8,592 bases of DNA from CAZWSX01 sp964636985 (GTDB lineage: Bacteria > Planctomycetota > Planctomycetia > Pirellulales > Pirellulaceae), in contig CAZWSX010000077.1 of assembly GCA_964636985.1 (NCBI GenBank), positions 1-8,592 of the forward strand. The letters run 5' to 3'. This document shows positions 1-5,834 of the stretch, one piece after another. The position numbers and the translations under genes are program-made. The first letter of the stretch is position 1. Each line of letters opens with the position of its first letter. The notes below the pieces were generated by a model that saw only the letters and a program-made list of their open reading frames with translations, was not told the DNA's origin and ran no database searches.

Positions 1-1902
1 GAACCCGACAAGGACGGCGATGGCAAGGTCACGGTCATCAAAGATGGCAAGCCGGAGCCCTTTGCGACTGGGCTGGATGATCCCAAAGGAATCGTCTTCT
101 TTCGCGACGCGCTGTATGTGACCGACAAGACGAAGGTCATCAAAATCGACGCGCAGGGAAAGACCAGTGTCTATGCCGCGGCGGAGAAGTTTCCCCAGAA
201 GCCGCTGTTTTTGAACGATATCGCGGCGATCGGCGGTATGGGTTTCGGATTTTTCTTGGTTTCTGATTCAGGGGACCTAAAGGGAGGCGCTGGGGCCGTT
301 TATCTGATCGACGACCGGTCGAAGAAAATCACGCTCGTCGCCAGCAACAAGAACATTGAATCGCTCAAGACGCCCAACGGCGTGGCGTTCGATGGGGAAT
401 CGCATTTCTTGGTTGCCGACTTTGCCAGCGGCAATTTGTATCGTGTTCGGATAAGCGATGGCTCCTCCGAAAAAATTGCCGAAGGCATGGAAGGTGCCGA
501 CGGTCTGACCTGGGACCACTTCGGCCAGTTGTTCATCACATCGTGGCAGACGGGCAAAGTCTTTGGCATTCCGCGGCCTGGACAAAAGCCGATCTTGATT
601 GGCGAAGGATTGCAGTCCGCCGCCGACAGTTGCTTGTCGAAAAATGGCAAGCAGATTCTGATTCCCGATATGAAGGCTGGTACGCTCACGGCGCTTTCGA
701 CGACCATTCCTGGTTGGGAGGTCGACGATTCACCACTGAACCTTGATGTGGAGGTTGCCTTCCCCAAACTGAAATGGACGGGCTGGGACGACGGCAGCGA
801 GAGTGGGAAGAACGTGCAACTGCGGCCGATCGTGCTCACGCACGCGAACGATGGTTCGAACCGCATCTACGTCGCGACGCAACAGGGGGTGATTCATAGT
901 TTCGAGAACAGCGACGCCACAACGGAAACCAAAATCTTTCTCGACATTTCCGATCGCGTGCGCTATCAGGACAAGCAGAACGAAGAGGGCTTCCTCGGTT
1001 TGGCGTTTCACCCGCAGTTCGCGAAGAACGGCGAGTTCTTTGTTTTCTACACCGACGTGAACTCGAAGATGGCCAATGTGGTTTCGCGGTTCCGGGTGAA
1101 AGCGGACGATAAGACGGTGGCCGATCCGGCTTCGGAAGAAGAGCTTATTCGCTGGGAAAGGCCGTTTTGGAACCACGACGGCGGGTGTCTCGTCTTTGGC
1201 TCCGATGGCTACCTTTACATCGCGCACGGCGATGGCGGAGCGGGCGGCGACCCCTTCGAGAACGGCCAGAAGCTATCGACGTTGCTTGGCAAGGTCCTGC
1301 GGATTGATGTCGACCACAAGTCGGCCGGCAAGAACTACGCGATTCCCAAGGACAACCCGTTTGTCGCCAAAAAGGAAGCCGCACCCGAGATTTTTGCCTA
1401 CGGTTTGCGGAACGTCTGGCGGATGGCTTTCGACAAGAAAACCGGAGACTTATGGGCCGGCGAGGTTGGCCAAAACCTGTATGAGGAAATCGTCCTGCTC
1501 AAGTCAGGCGGCAACTACGGCTGGAATTTGCGCGAGGCCTTCCATCCCTTCGGGCGTAAAGGCGTCGACGTCAAGCCGGACCTGATCGAGCCGATTTGGG
1601 AATACCATCACGACATTGGCAAATCGATCACCGGCGGAGCGGTCTACCGTGGGAAGCAGATCCCCGAATTGCAAGGCGCGTATGTCTATGCCGACTACGT
1701 TTCCAACCGCATCTGGGGGCTGCGTTACGATGCGGCCAAGGGGCGCGTGACGGAGAATCACCCCATCCCGGCGCCGACGTTGTCAATCCTCTCGTTCGGC
1801 GAAGACCAGCACGGAGAACTCTACGCACTGATCGCTTCGCCAACAGGGCAGGGGATCTACCGGTTTCAGAAATCAAAGGAAGCGTCGGCCAAGGCGCAAT
1901 GA
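1..1902 (+). CDS. PQQ-dependent sugar dehydrogenase-like protein with N-terminal SMP-30/NHL-type propeller (5' partial)
   Basis: The frame is open from base 1 to a TGA at 1900-1902 (633 visible codons), so the true start lies upstream; the GTG at 118 is an internal Val. Residues ~1-260 read as NHL/SMP-30-like propeller blades (PNGVAFDG, ADGLTWDHFGQLFITSW), opening with an acidic calcium-loop-like DKDGDG. Residues ~270-620 match the soluble glucose/sorbosone dehydrogenase family: EEGFLGLAFHP, HDGGCLVFGSDGYLYIAHGDGG-type blade, GLRNVWR, GEVGQNLYEEI and NYGWNLRE. The His of NHDGG (codon 1174-1176) sits where the catalytic-base His of soluble glucose dehydrogenases is found. In that family PQQ and calcium support oxidation of sugars or polyols, usually in the periplasm. 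The signal peptide would lie outside the window. No C-terminal cytochrome c domain is present; the protein ends in a short KEASAKAQ tail. Family is secure; substrate is unknown. Confidence 0.9.
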   Translation, partial: EPDKDGDGKVTVIKDGKPEPFATGLDDPKGIVFFRDALYVTDKTKVIKIDAQGKTSVYAAAEKFPQKPLFLNDIAAIGGMGFGFFLVSDSGDLKGGAGAVYLIDDRSKKITLVASNKNIESLKTPNGVAFDGESHFLVADFASGNLYRVRISDGSSEKIAEGMEGADGLTWDHFGQLFITSWQTGKVFGIPRPGQKPILIGEGLQSAADSCLSKNGKQILIPDMKAGTLTALSTTIPGWEVDDSPLNLDVEVAFPKLKWTGWDDGSESGKNVQLRPIVLTHANDGSNRIYVATQQGVIHSFENSDATTETKIFLDISDRVRYQDKQNEEGFLGLAFHPQFAKNGEFFVFYTDVNSKMANVVSRFRVKADDKTVADPASEEELIRWERPFWNHDGGCLVFGSDGYLYIAHGDGGAGGDPFENGQKLSTLLGKVLRIDVDHKSAGKNYAIPKDNPFVAKKEAAPEIFAYGLRNVWRMAFDKKTGDLWAGEVGQNLYEEIVLLKSGGNYGWNLREAFHPFGRKGVDVKPDLIEPIWEYHHDIGKSITGGAVYRGKQIPELQGAYVYADYVSNRIWGLRYDAAKGRVTENHPIPAPTLSILSFGEDQHGELYALIASPTGQGIYRFQKSKEASAKAQ

Positions 1903-1918
1903 TGAACTGCGGCACCTG

Positions 1919-2776
1919 TCAATCCAGATGTCCCATGCGTCCGGCTTGATAGTCCGCGATCGCCTCGCGGATTTGTTCGCGCGTGTTCATCACGAACGGT
2001 CCCTGGCCGACCACTGGTTCGTCCAGCGGTTGGCCTGACAGAACGAGCACGCGGGCGGCCGATTCTGTCTTGAGTTCCACTAGTTCGCCGCCGCGATCGA
2101 AGGACGCAAGTTCCACCGCCTTGAGCGGTTGACCGTTTGCTTCGACTGCGCCGGCTTGAACGATGATCAGCACGGTGTGCCCATCCGGAAAATTCAATGC
2201 AGCGCGGCCATTGGCCTTCAATTCCAGATCCCACACGTTGATTGGCGTGAAGGTTTGGGCTGCGCCGCGCGTGCCGTAAAACTCTCCCGCAATCACGCGC
2301 GCGGTGCCGGCGTTGTCGGGTAACGTTGCCCTCGGAATCTGCGAATCGAGAATTCCCTGGTAGCGAGGCGGCGTGAGTTTTTTGTCCGCCGGAAGGTTGA
2401 CCCATAGTTGGACCATCTCGAGCGTCCCGCCCTCGCGGGCAAAACGCTCGCTATGGAACTCTTCGTGCACCACTCCCGATGCCGCCGTCATCCACTGCAC
2501 GTCGCCCGGCCCGATCGAACCGTGGCTGCCACTGGAATCGCGATGTTCCAGTTCACCTTGGTAAACGATCGTTACCGTCTCGAACCCGCGATGGGGATGC
2601 TCGCCGACGCCGCGCTTAGCCTCGGCAGGTGCAAACTTGTACGGACCGGCGTAGTCGAGCAGCAAGAAGGGATCGAACTCGCTCCCTTCCTGGTACGAGA
2701 ACAAACTTCGCACCGGGAAGCCGTCGCCTACCCAATGGGGAGCGACGTTTCGAACGACGCGGCGGATTGTTTTCAT
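1919..2776 (-). CDS. Pirin family protein (bicupin)
   Basis: A full-length 285-residue pirin, the usual size for the family. The N-terminal cupin carries the metal ligands: H60 and H62 in EHPHRGFETVTIV, and H104 and E106 in GVVHEEF, matching the three His and one Glu iron site of human pirin and E. coli YhhW. The C-terminal cupin runs ~175-277 and ends in the family signature SGQPLDEPVVGQGPFVMNT. Bacterial pirins are cytoplasmic Fe proteins, some with quercetin 2,3-dioxygenase activity; the substrate here cannot be read from sequence. It starts at ATG 2776, only 4 nt after the stop of the hydrolase gene upstream, with a weak GAAG-type ribosome site inside that gene's end, so it is probably co-transcribed and translationally coupled. 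It converges on the dehydrogenase gene with no visible terminator in the 16-nt gap. Confidence 0.95.
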   Translation of the reverse strand: MKTIRRVVRNVAPHWVGDGFPVRSLFSYQEGSEFDPFLLLDYAGPYKFAPAEAKRGVGEHPHRGFETVTIVYQGELEHRDSSGSHGSIGPGDVQWMTAASGVVHEEFHSERFAREGGTLEMVQLWVNLPADKKLTPPRYQGILDSQIPRATLPDNAGTARVIAGEFYGTRGAAQTFTPINVWDLELKANGRAALNFPDGHTVLIIVQAGAVEANGQPLKAVELASFDRGGELVELKTESAARVLVLSGQPLDEPVVGQGPFVMNTREQIREAIADYQAGRMGHLD

Positions 2777-2780
2777 GGCG

Positions 2781-3470
2781 TTACTTCTTCGCTTTAGTAG
2801 TTTCGAACTTGTCGAGTTTGGTTTCGTGGCCGTCCTTCTGCACGCTCTGAGCTTTAGCGTAGCTCTCGAACAACAGTTGGTAGTGGGGCACGATGTGATC
2901 CATAATGATTGCGCCGAACTCCATGGCGTCGGGGCGGTTCCATGTGCTCATCAATTCCGCGAGTGTCGCGAACGTATCGGTTGGGATCGCTCCGGCCTGG
3001 ACCACCCGCGCCAGCGTGATATCGGTGGCCATGGCCGAGTAATTGCCTGAGGCGTCGACCACGTTGAAGACTTTGTAGCCTGCTTCGATTGCGCTCAATG
3101 TGGGGAAGGCCATGCACACGCTCGTGAGAGTGCCCGCGATGATCAGCGTTTTGCGGCCCGTCTTCTCGATCGCTTCGACCCACTTGGGATTGTCCCAAGC
3201 GTTGATCTGGCCGGTGCGCGGAATGTACACGGCCTCGGGGTTCACTTCGTGGATTTCAGGAATCAGCGGACCGTTGGGGCCGTCGGGCACGGATGCCGTC
3301 GTGAACGTCGGCGTCTTGGTGAGCCTCGCCGCCTTGGCGAGCGCAATCACGTTGTTGCGGAGCGCGAGCATGTCCATGTCTTTGACCAGTTGGAACAGTC
3401 CGCTCTGATGATCGATCAGCAGCAAAACGGCATCCGCAGGGTCGATCATCCATTTGTTGCTTTTGGCCAT
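2781..3470 (-). CDS. Isochorismatase-family cysteine hydrolase, YcaC-like
   Basis: A 229-residue cytoplasmic hydrolase of the isochorismatase superfamily, YcaC subgroup. The catalytic set is visible: D20 (LLIDHQ), R85 (YIPRTGQINAWDN, the position that is Arg in YcaC) and nucleophile C119 (GTLTSVCMAFP); the hydrophobic-cis-peptide motif GTLTSV precedes the Cys. Family members hydrolyse amide or vinyl-ether bonds, but YcaC itself has no firmly established substrate. I chose ATG 3470 rather than the upstream in-frame ATG at 3527 because a GGAG lies 7 nt before it and homology begins there; the 19 extra residues resemble no family N-terminus. The C-terminus has a basic tail (KLDKFETTKAKK). It is the first gene of an operon with pirin and is divergent from an HxlR regulator, a pairing that suggests inducible expression. 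Confidence 0.93.
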   Translation of the reverse strand: MAKSNKWMIDPADAVLLLIDHQSGLFQLVKDMDMLALRNNVIALAKAARLTKTPTFTTASVPDGPNGPLIPEIHEVNPEAVYIPRTGQINAWDNPKWVEAIEKTGRKTLIIAGTLTSVCMAFPTLSAIEAGYKVFNVVDASGNYSAMATDITLARVVQAGAIPTDTFATLAELMSTWNRPDAMEFGAIIMDHIVPHYQLLFESYAKAQSVQKDGHETKLDKFETTKAKK

Positions 3471-3477
3471 AGCTTTT

Positions 3478-3481
3478 CTCC
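3478..3481 (-). promoter_or_regulatory. Shine-Dalgarno GGAG of the isochorismatase-family gene
   Basis: On the minus strand GGAG lies 7 nt before ATG 3470. No comparable site precedes the alternative ATG at 3527, so this decides the start. Confidence 0.75.
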
Positions 3482-3585
3482 GGAGGTAAAGCGCATCGAC
3501 GGCGAATTCCAAAACGAATCGGCCCATCGCTCTCTTGACTTCTATGGCTGAACAGACAGAAGATCAAGTATGGTCTTTTTTGGCA

Positions 3586-3609
3586 CCTAGTATCCTTCGA
3601 GTTACTAAG
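3586..3609. promoter_or_regulatory. Candidate HxlR-family operator (imperfect dyad)
   Basis: CCTAGTATC, a 6-nt spacer (CTTCGA), then GTTACTAAG: the arms match as an inverted repeat at 7 of 9 positions, giving AGTA-N10-TACT. It ends 8 nt before the regulator's ATG and 116 nt from the divergent hydrolase start. HxlR/YodB-type dimers bind short dyads built on similar tetranucleotides near their own promoters, so a role in autoregulation and control of the divergent operon is plausible. It overlaps a TAGTAT (3588-3593) that could be a -10 element, but no good -35 is seen. The rest of 3471-3617 shows no other clear element. Confidence 0.45.
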
Positions 3610-3617
3610 CACGAACC

Positions 3618-3968
3618 ATGCGCAAAACATCGCGACGAAAGAACGATAGGAAAACCGTCGCTTGCCCCGTCGAATCGACGATTGCGGCGATCGGCGGGCG
3701 TTGGAAAGTGCTCGTCATTCACTATCTCTTGGAGGGAACCAAGCGCTTCGGAGAACTGACGCGCATGCTCAAGGGCGTTTCCGCGCGCACGCTCACGAGA
3801 CAGCTGCGCGAACTGGAAGACTCCGGCATTATTTCGCGGCGTGTTCACCAGCAGATTCCGCCCAAGGTCGAATATTCGCTCACGCCATTCGGGCTCAAGC
3901 TCAAGCCGGTCCTTCTCGCGATGCACGATTGGGGCGAAACGTTTGAGCGGCAGCAACAGCTGAAATAA
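3618..3968 (+). CDS. HxlR-family winged-helix transcriptional regulator
   Basis: A 116-residue DNA-binding protein of typical HxlR length. The winged helix-turn-helix spans ~16-107, with family signatures CPVESTIAAIGGRWK, the RFGELTRMLKGVSARTLT recognition region, LRELEDSGIISR, and the wing VEYSLTPFG. C16 is the only cysteine and lies at the conserved N-terminal position that acts as a thiol sensor in YodB- and HypR-type members, so sensing of electrophiles or oxidants is a reasonable inference, not shown. A basic N-terminal extension (KTSRRKNDRK) precedes the domain. No strong Shine-Dalgarno precedes ATG 3618; the upstream bases are taken up by the candidate operator. It is divergent from the hydrolase/pirin operon and is its most likely regulator. 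Confidence 0.93.
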   Translation: MRKTSRRKNDRKTVACPVESTIAAIGGRWKVLVIHYLLEGTKRFGELTRMLKGVSARTLTRQLRELEDSGIISRRVHQQIPPKVEYSLTPFGLKLKPVLLAMHDWGETFERQQQLK

Positions 3969-4001
3969 TCGGTTTCGAAATTTGGCTAGGAGACAACAAC
4001 C

Positions 4002-4793
4002 GTGAAGAATCGCATCGTTTCGCACCGATGGTGCGCAATCACTCTGGGTACGCTGCTGGCTCTCTCGCAGTTTCCCCTGGCGTCGTTAGCCCAGGAAATC
4101 CCGTCCGAGCAGTTGGTAGACGCACTTGTCAATGCAAACTCGCCCCCAGAGATGGTGCAGGTGGGAAAATTCAGAAAGCTCGCCCTATTCCCCAAGGAGT
4201 ACGACTGGAAGGAGCAAGATCGAATCGAAGAGTCAATCGTTGCCCTGGAGAAGCAACTCGACGCCTCGTTCGACGTTGTCGTAGAGCATCTCGATGACGA
4301 CCGATACTGCTTTACGATGTACAACGACAATTCAGAATCGGCATCGAATCGTTCGGTTGGCGATGTATGCGATCAGTTGTTGCTCGAGGCCGTTATCGAA
4401 CCCTACATGCAGTTCGAGGGGGATCTGGGCGCTTACATCAAGATGCGAAGGCCACTTGGCTTATCGCAAAGATCGAAGGGCCTGACTGAGTGGTTTCAGA
4501 CTCGGACCCGCGAAGGCAAACGCCTGGTCGATCTTCAAATCGAAGCCTGTGAGTGGGCAGAGAAGGCGTTTGAGAATTTGGAAGGAATATCGGACGAAGC
4601 CAAGAAGACGGCCATTCAAAAAACAAAGCAGCAATTGGTAACCCTTCGCAAAGACCGCACCCCCGTGGCGGCCTATACGATTACGCGGAGCGAGACTTAC
4701 CAGATTGCAGGAGAATACGTCGCCAATCGAATGAGGAAAGAAATCGAGGCTCGTCCTAAGGTGAAAGTGAAAGGTGAAAAAGGGGGGAGATAA
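4002..4793 (+). CDS. Exported protein of unknown function
   Basis: A 263-residue protein I do not recognise. The start is GTG 4002, chosen because AGGAG (3988-3992) lies 9 nt upstream and a signal peptide follows: basic n-region (KNRIVSHRW), hydrophobic stretch ~11-25 and a likely cleavage after residue 30 (ASLA-Q). The mature part is charged and mostly helical in appearance, with Glu/Lys-rich stretches at ~64-90 and ~172-218 and three cysteines (C103, C123, C183). The C-terminus is strongly basic (KVKVKGEKGGR), encoded by a purine-rich repetitive tract. No membrane segment other than the signal, no catalytic motif and no lipobox are visible. It begins 33 nt after the regulator's stop, so it may be read from that transcript, but a hand count of one 60-base line (4321-4380) gives 47% GC against 67% for the line 3781-3840 in the regulator. 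Confidence 0.75.
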   Translation: MKNRIVSHRWCAITLGTLLALSQFPLASLAQEIPSEQLVDALVNANSPPEMVQVGKFRKLALFPKEYDWKEQDRIEESIVALEKQLDASFDVVVEHLDDDRYCFTMYNDNSESASNRSVGDVCDQLLLEAVIEPYMQFEGDLGAYIKMRRPLGLSQRSKGLTEWFQTRTREGKRLVDLQIEACEWAEKAFENLEGISDEAKKTAIQKTKQQLVTLRKDRTPVAAYTITRSETYQIAGEYVANRMRKEIEARPKVKVKGEKGGR

Positions 4794-4804
4794 CGCCGTT
4801 GCGG

Positions 4805-4820
4805 CTTTGCAATTGCAAAG
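4805..4820. repeat. Perfect 16-nt palindrome
   Basis: CTTTGCAATTGCAAAG is its own reverse complement and begins 12 nt after the stop of the exported-protein gene. As RNA it gives a 6-bp stem with an AATT loop, preceded by a small GCCG/CGGC hairpin (4795-4805). No T-tract follows, so it is not a standard intrinsic terminator; a repressor site for the rpsD promoter is equally possible. Confidence 0.6.
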
Positions 4821-4873
4821 TTCTGGTCCAAAATCCGAAACAACGGTATCCGGCTCCCCTTGCCGCTGGCGGG

Positions 4874-4890
4874 GGATTTTGCGAAAATCC
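4874..4890 (+). repeat. Hairpin in the rpsD leader (7-bp stem, 3-nt loop)
   Basis: GGATTTT and AAAATCC pair perfectly across GCG. Flanking GCG (4869-4871) and CGC (4890-4892) could lengthen the stem if extra G residues bulge out. Confidence 0.5.
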
Positions 4891-4981
4891 GCGATTCGCT
4901 TTCGGTCACGGAGCCTCACCTAAGGGTGCTGGCGGCCAGATGCCGAATAGAGAGCCTCAAAGGCAGTCGCCTGGCGGGCCG

Positions 4982-5002
4982 GCAGACGAGCGTTTCGCCT
5001 GC
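4982..5002 (+). repeat. Imperfect hairpin in the rpsD leader
   Basis: GCAG pairs with CTGC, then after one A-C mismatch CGAG pairs with TTCG (one G-T wobble), closing on a 3-nt loop. Confidence 0.35.
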
Positions 5003-5067
5003 AGAGATTTTTCCTCCCGACGTTGCTTCGCTCGCTTTTTTAGAGCGGTTGGTCAGCGTCACCGAAC

Positions 5068-5091
5068 ATTCGCCTTTTACCTCGGGCGAAT
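5068..5091 (+). promoter_or_regulatory. Hairpin directly upstream of the rpsD ribosome-binding site
   Basis: ATTCGCC (5068-5074) and GGCGAAT (5085-5091) form a perfect 7-bp stem with a 10-nt loop containing ACCTC. The stem ends 6 nt before the AGGAG at 5098-5102, close enough to influence ribosome access. Function is inferred from position. Confidence 0.45.
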
Positions 5092-5109
5092 ATTTCCAGG
5101 AGATGGACG

Positions 5110-5718
5110 ATGGGTCGATATCATGGGCCGAAGGCCCGCATTAACCGCCGTTTGGGCGCACTCGTTTACGAATCGGCTGGTGCCGCGCGTGCTTTGGAGC
5201 GCCGCGATTCGCCGCCGGGGATGCACCCCAAGGGGCGCCGGACCTCGAACTACGGCACCGCTCTGGCCGAAAAGCAAAAGATCAAGCATTACTACGGCAT
5301 GGGCGAGCGCCAGCTCCGCCACTTCTTCGCGAAGGTAGTGCACAAGAAGGGGAACTCGGGTGAGTTGCTCCTGATCATGTGCGAGCGCCGTCTCGATAAC
5401 GTGATCCGCCGCGCTGGTTTCACCAAGACCCGCCCGCAAGCCCGCCAAGGGATTGTGCACGGCCACTTCCTGGTGAACGGCGTGAAGGTGACGACGCCTT
5501 CGTTCCAAGTTCGCCCCGGTGATGTGATCACCGTGAAGAACCGCGAGAACGTCTACGACGTTTATCGCCGCGTGCTCGCCGAGCAATCGCCCGGCGGCCT
5601 CGACTGGGTCGCCTTCGATGCCGAAACGCTCCGTTGCACCGTGCAAGGCTTGCCTGGCCCGAGCGACATCAGCTTGCCGGTGGACGCGAATATCGTCGTC
5701 GAATTCTTGTCGCGATAG
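5110..5718 (+). CDS. rpsD: 30S ribosomal protein S4
   Basis: A complete 202-residue S4, the primary 16S rRNA-binding protein that nucleates small-subunit assembly. The N-terminus (MGRYHGPKARINRRLG) and the helical S4 N-domain (NYGTALAEKQKIKHYYGMGERQLRHFF, split here at ~47-73) are typical, and this is the zinc-free form: the N-terminal region has no cysteines and the only Cys is C91. The S4 RNA-binding domain covers ~93-155, with ERRLDNVIRRAGF, ARQGIVHGHFLVNG and the PGDVITV turn. ATG 5110 follows AGGAG by 7 nt. Local GC is high (67% in the line 5401-5460 by hand count), as expected for a strongly expressed gene here. It is not flanked by rpsM, rpsK, rpoA or rplQ: the neighbours are an orphan exported protein upstream and convergent unknown genes downstream, so it appears to be a single-gene unit. 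Confidence 0.98.
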   Translation: MGRYHGPKARINRRLGALVYESAGAARALERRDSPPGMHPKGRRTSNYGTALAEKQKIKHYYGMGERQLRHFFAKVVHKKGNSGELLLIMCERRLDNVIRRAGFTKTRPQARQGIVHGHFLVNGVKVTTPSFQVRPGDVITVKNRENVYDVYRRVLAEQSPGGLDWVAFDAETLRCTVQGLPGPSDISLPVDANIVVEFLSR

Positions 5719-5731
5719 TTTGCGGCCTTAA

Positions 5732-5811
5732 GGGTGGCACTGGCGTCCCTCAGGCGCCGGTGCAAGTTAGCCTGCTACCCCGCTGGCGTCTTTTGGACGC
5801 CAGTGCCACCC
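5732..5811. repeat. Perfect 17-bp inverted repeat between convergent genes, with a third core copy
   Basis: GGGTGGCACTGGCGTCC (5732-5748) recurs exactly as its reverse complement at 5795-5811, with 46 nt between. A further CTGGCGTC at 5783-5790 can pair with GACGCCAG (5796-5803) across a TTTTG loop, so a long stem and a local 8-bp hairpin compete for the same 3' arm. A CAGGC/GCCTG mini-stem (5751-5755 with 5770-5774) lies in the loop. It fills the gap between the stops of rpsD and the convergent gene at 5835, so a bidirectional transcription end is plausible, although neither side has a real T-tract. It resembles dispersed palindromic elements of planctomycete genomes; this resemblance is from memory. 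Confidence 0.8.
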
Positions 5812-5834
5812 AAAAATGTTCTTACCAGTCGCCG

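Larger units (their letters stand above)
4794..5109 (+). promoter_or_regulatory. Non-coding rpsD leader region
   Basis: This 316-nt gap contains no supported gene. It holds a 16-nt palindrome, three hairpin-forming segments (listed separately), a weaker CGCTC/GAGCG stem at 5029-5047, and the rpsD ribosome site AGGAG at 5098-5102, 7 nt before the ATG. No convincing -35/-10 pair was found by eye, so the transcript start and the length of the actual 5' UTR are unknown. S4 represses its own synthesis through structured mRNA leaders in enterobacteria and Bacillus; a similar role here is inference only. Confidence 0.45.

Noticed and set aside
118..120. GTG as start codon of the sugar dehydrogenase-like gene
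   Set aside because: The same frame is open to base 1 and the preceding 39 codons continue the propeller sequence (DKDGDG, DDPKGIVF), so the gene is truncated by the window edge.
730..1227. 165-codon minus-strand frame inside the dehydrogenase gene
   Set aside because: Antisense shadow of a strongly conserved coding region; no domain and no initiation signals.
1903..1918. Terminator between the convergent dehydrogenase and pirin genes
   Set aside because: The 16-nt gap has no hairpin or T-tract.
1866..2405. 179-codon minus-strand frame overlapping pirin
   Set aside because: Arg/Gly/Ser-rich out-of-frame translation of the pirin gene, typical of GC-rich shadow frames.
3471..3527. N-terminal extension of the isochorismatase-family protein to ATG 3527
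   Set aside because: No ribosome site, no family similarity in the 19 extra residues, and a good GGAG lies before ATG 3470.
3535..3540. TTGACT as a -35 box for the HxlR gene
   Set aside because: No acceptable -10 hexamer occurs at 16-18 nt downstream.
4860..5144. 94-codon TTG-started plus-strand frame between the exported protein and rpsD
   Set aside because: No ribosome site, no recognisable motif, overlaps the rpsD start by 35 nt and coincides with hairpin-forming leader sequence; treated as non-coding.
5732..5811. CRISPR-like repeats or an insertion-sequence end after rpsD
   Set aside because: Only one inverted pair plus one partial core copy, no regular spacers, no transposase and no target-site duplication seen.
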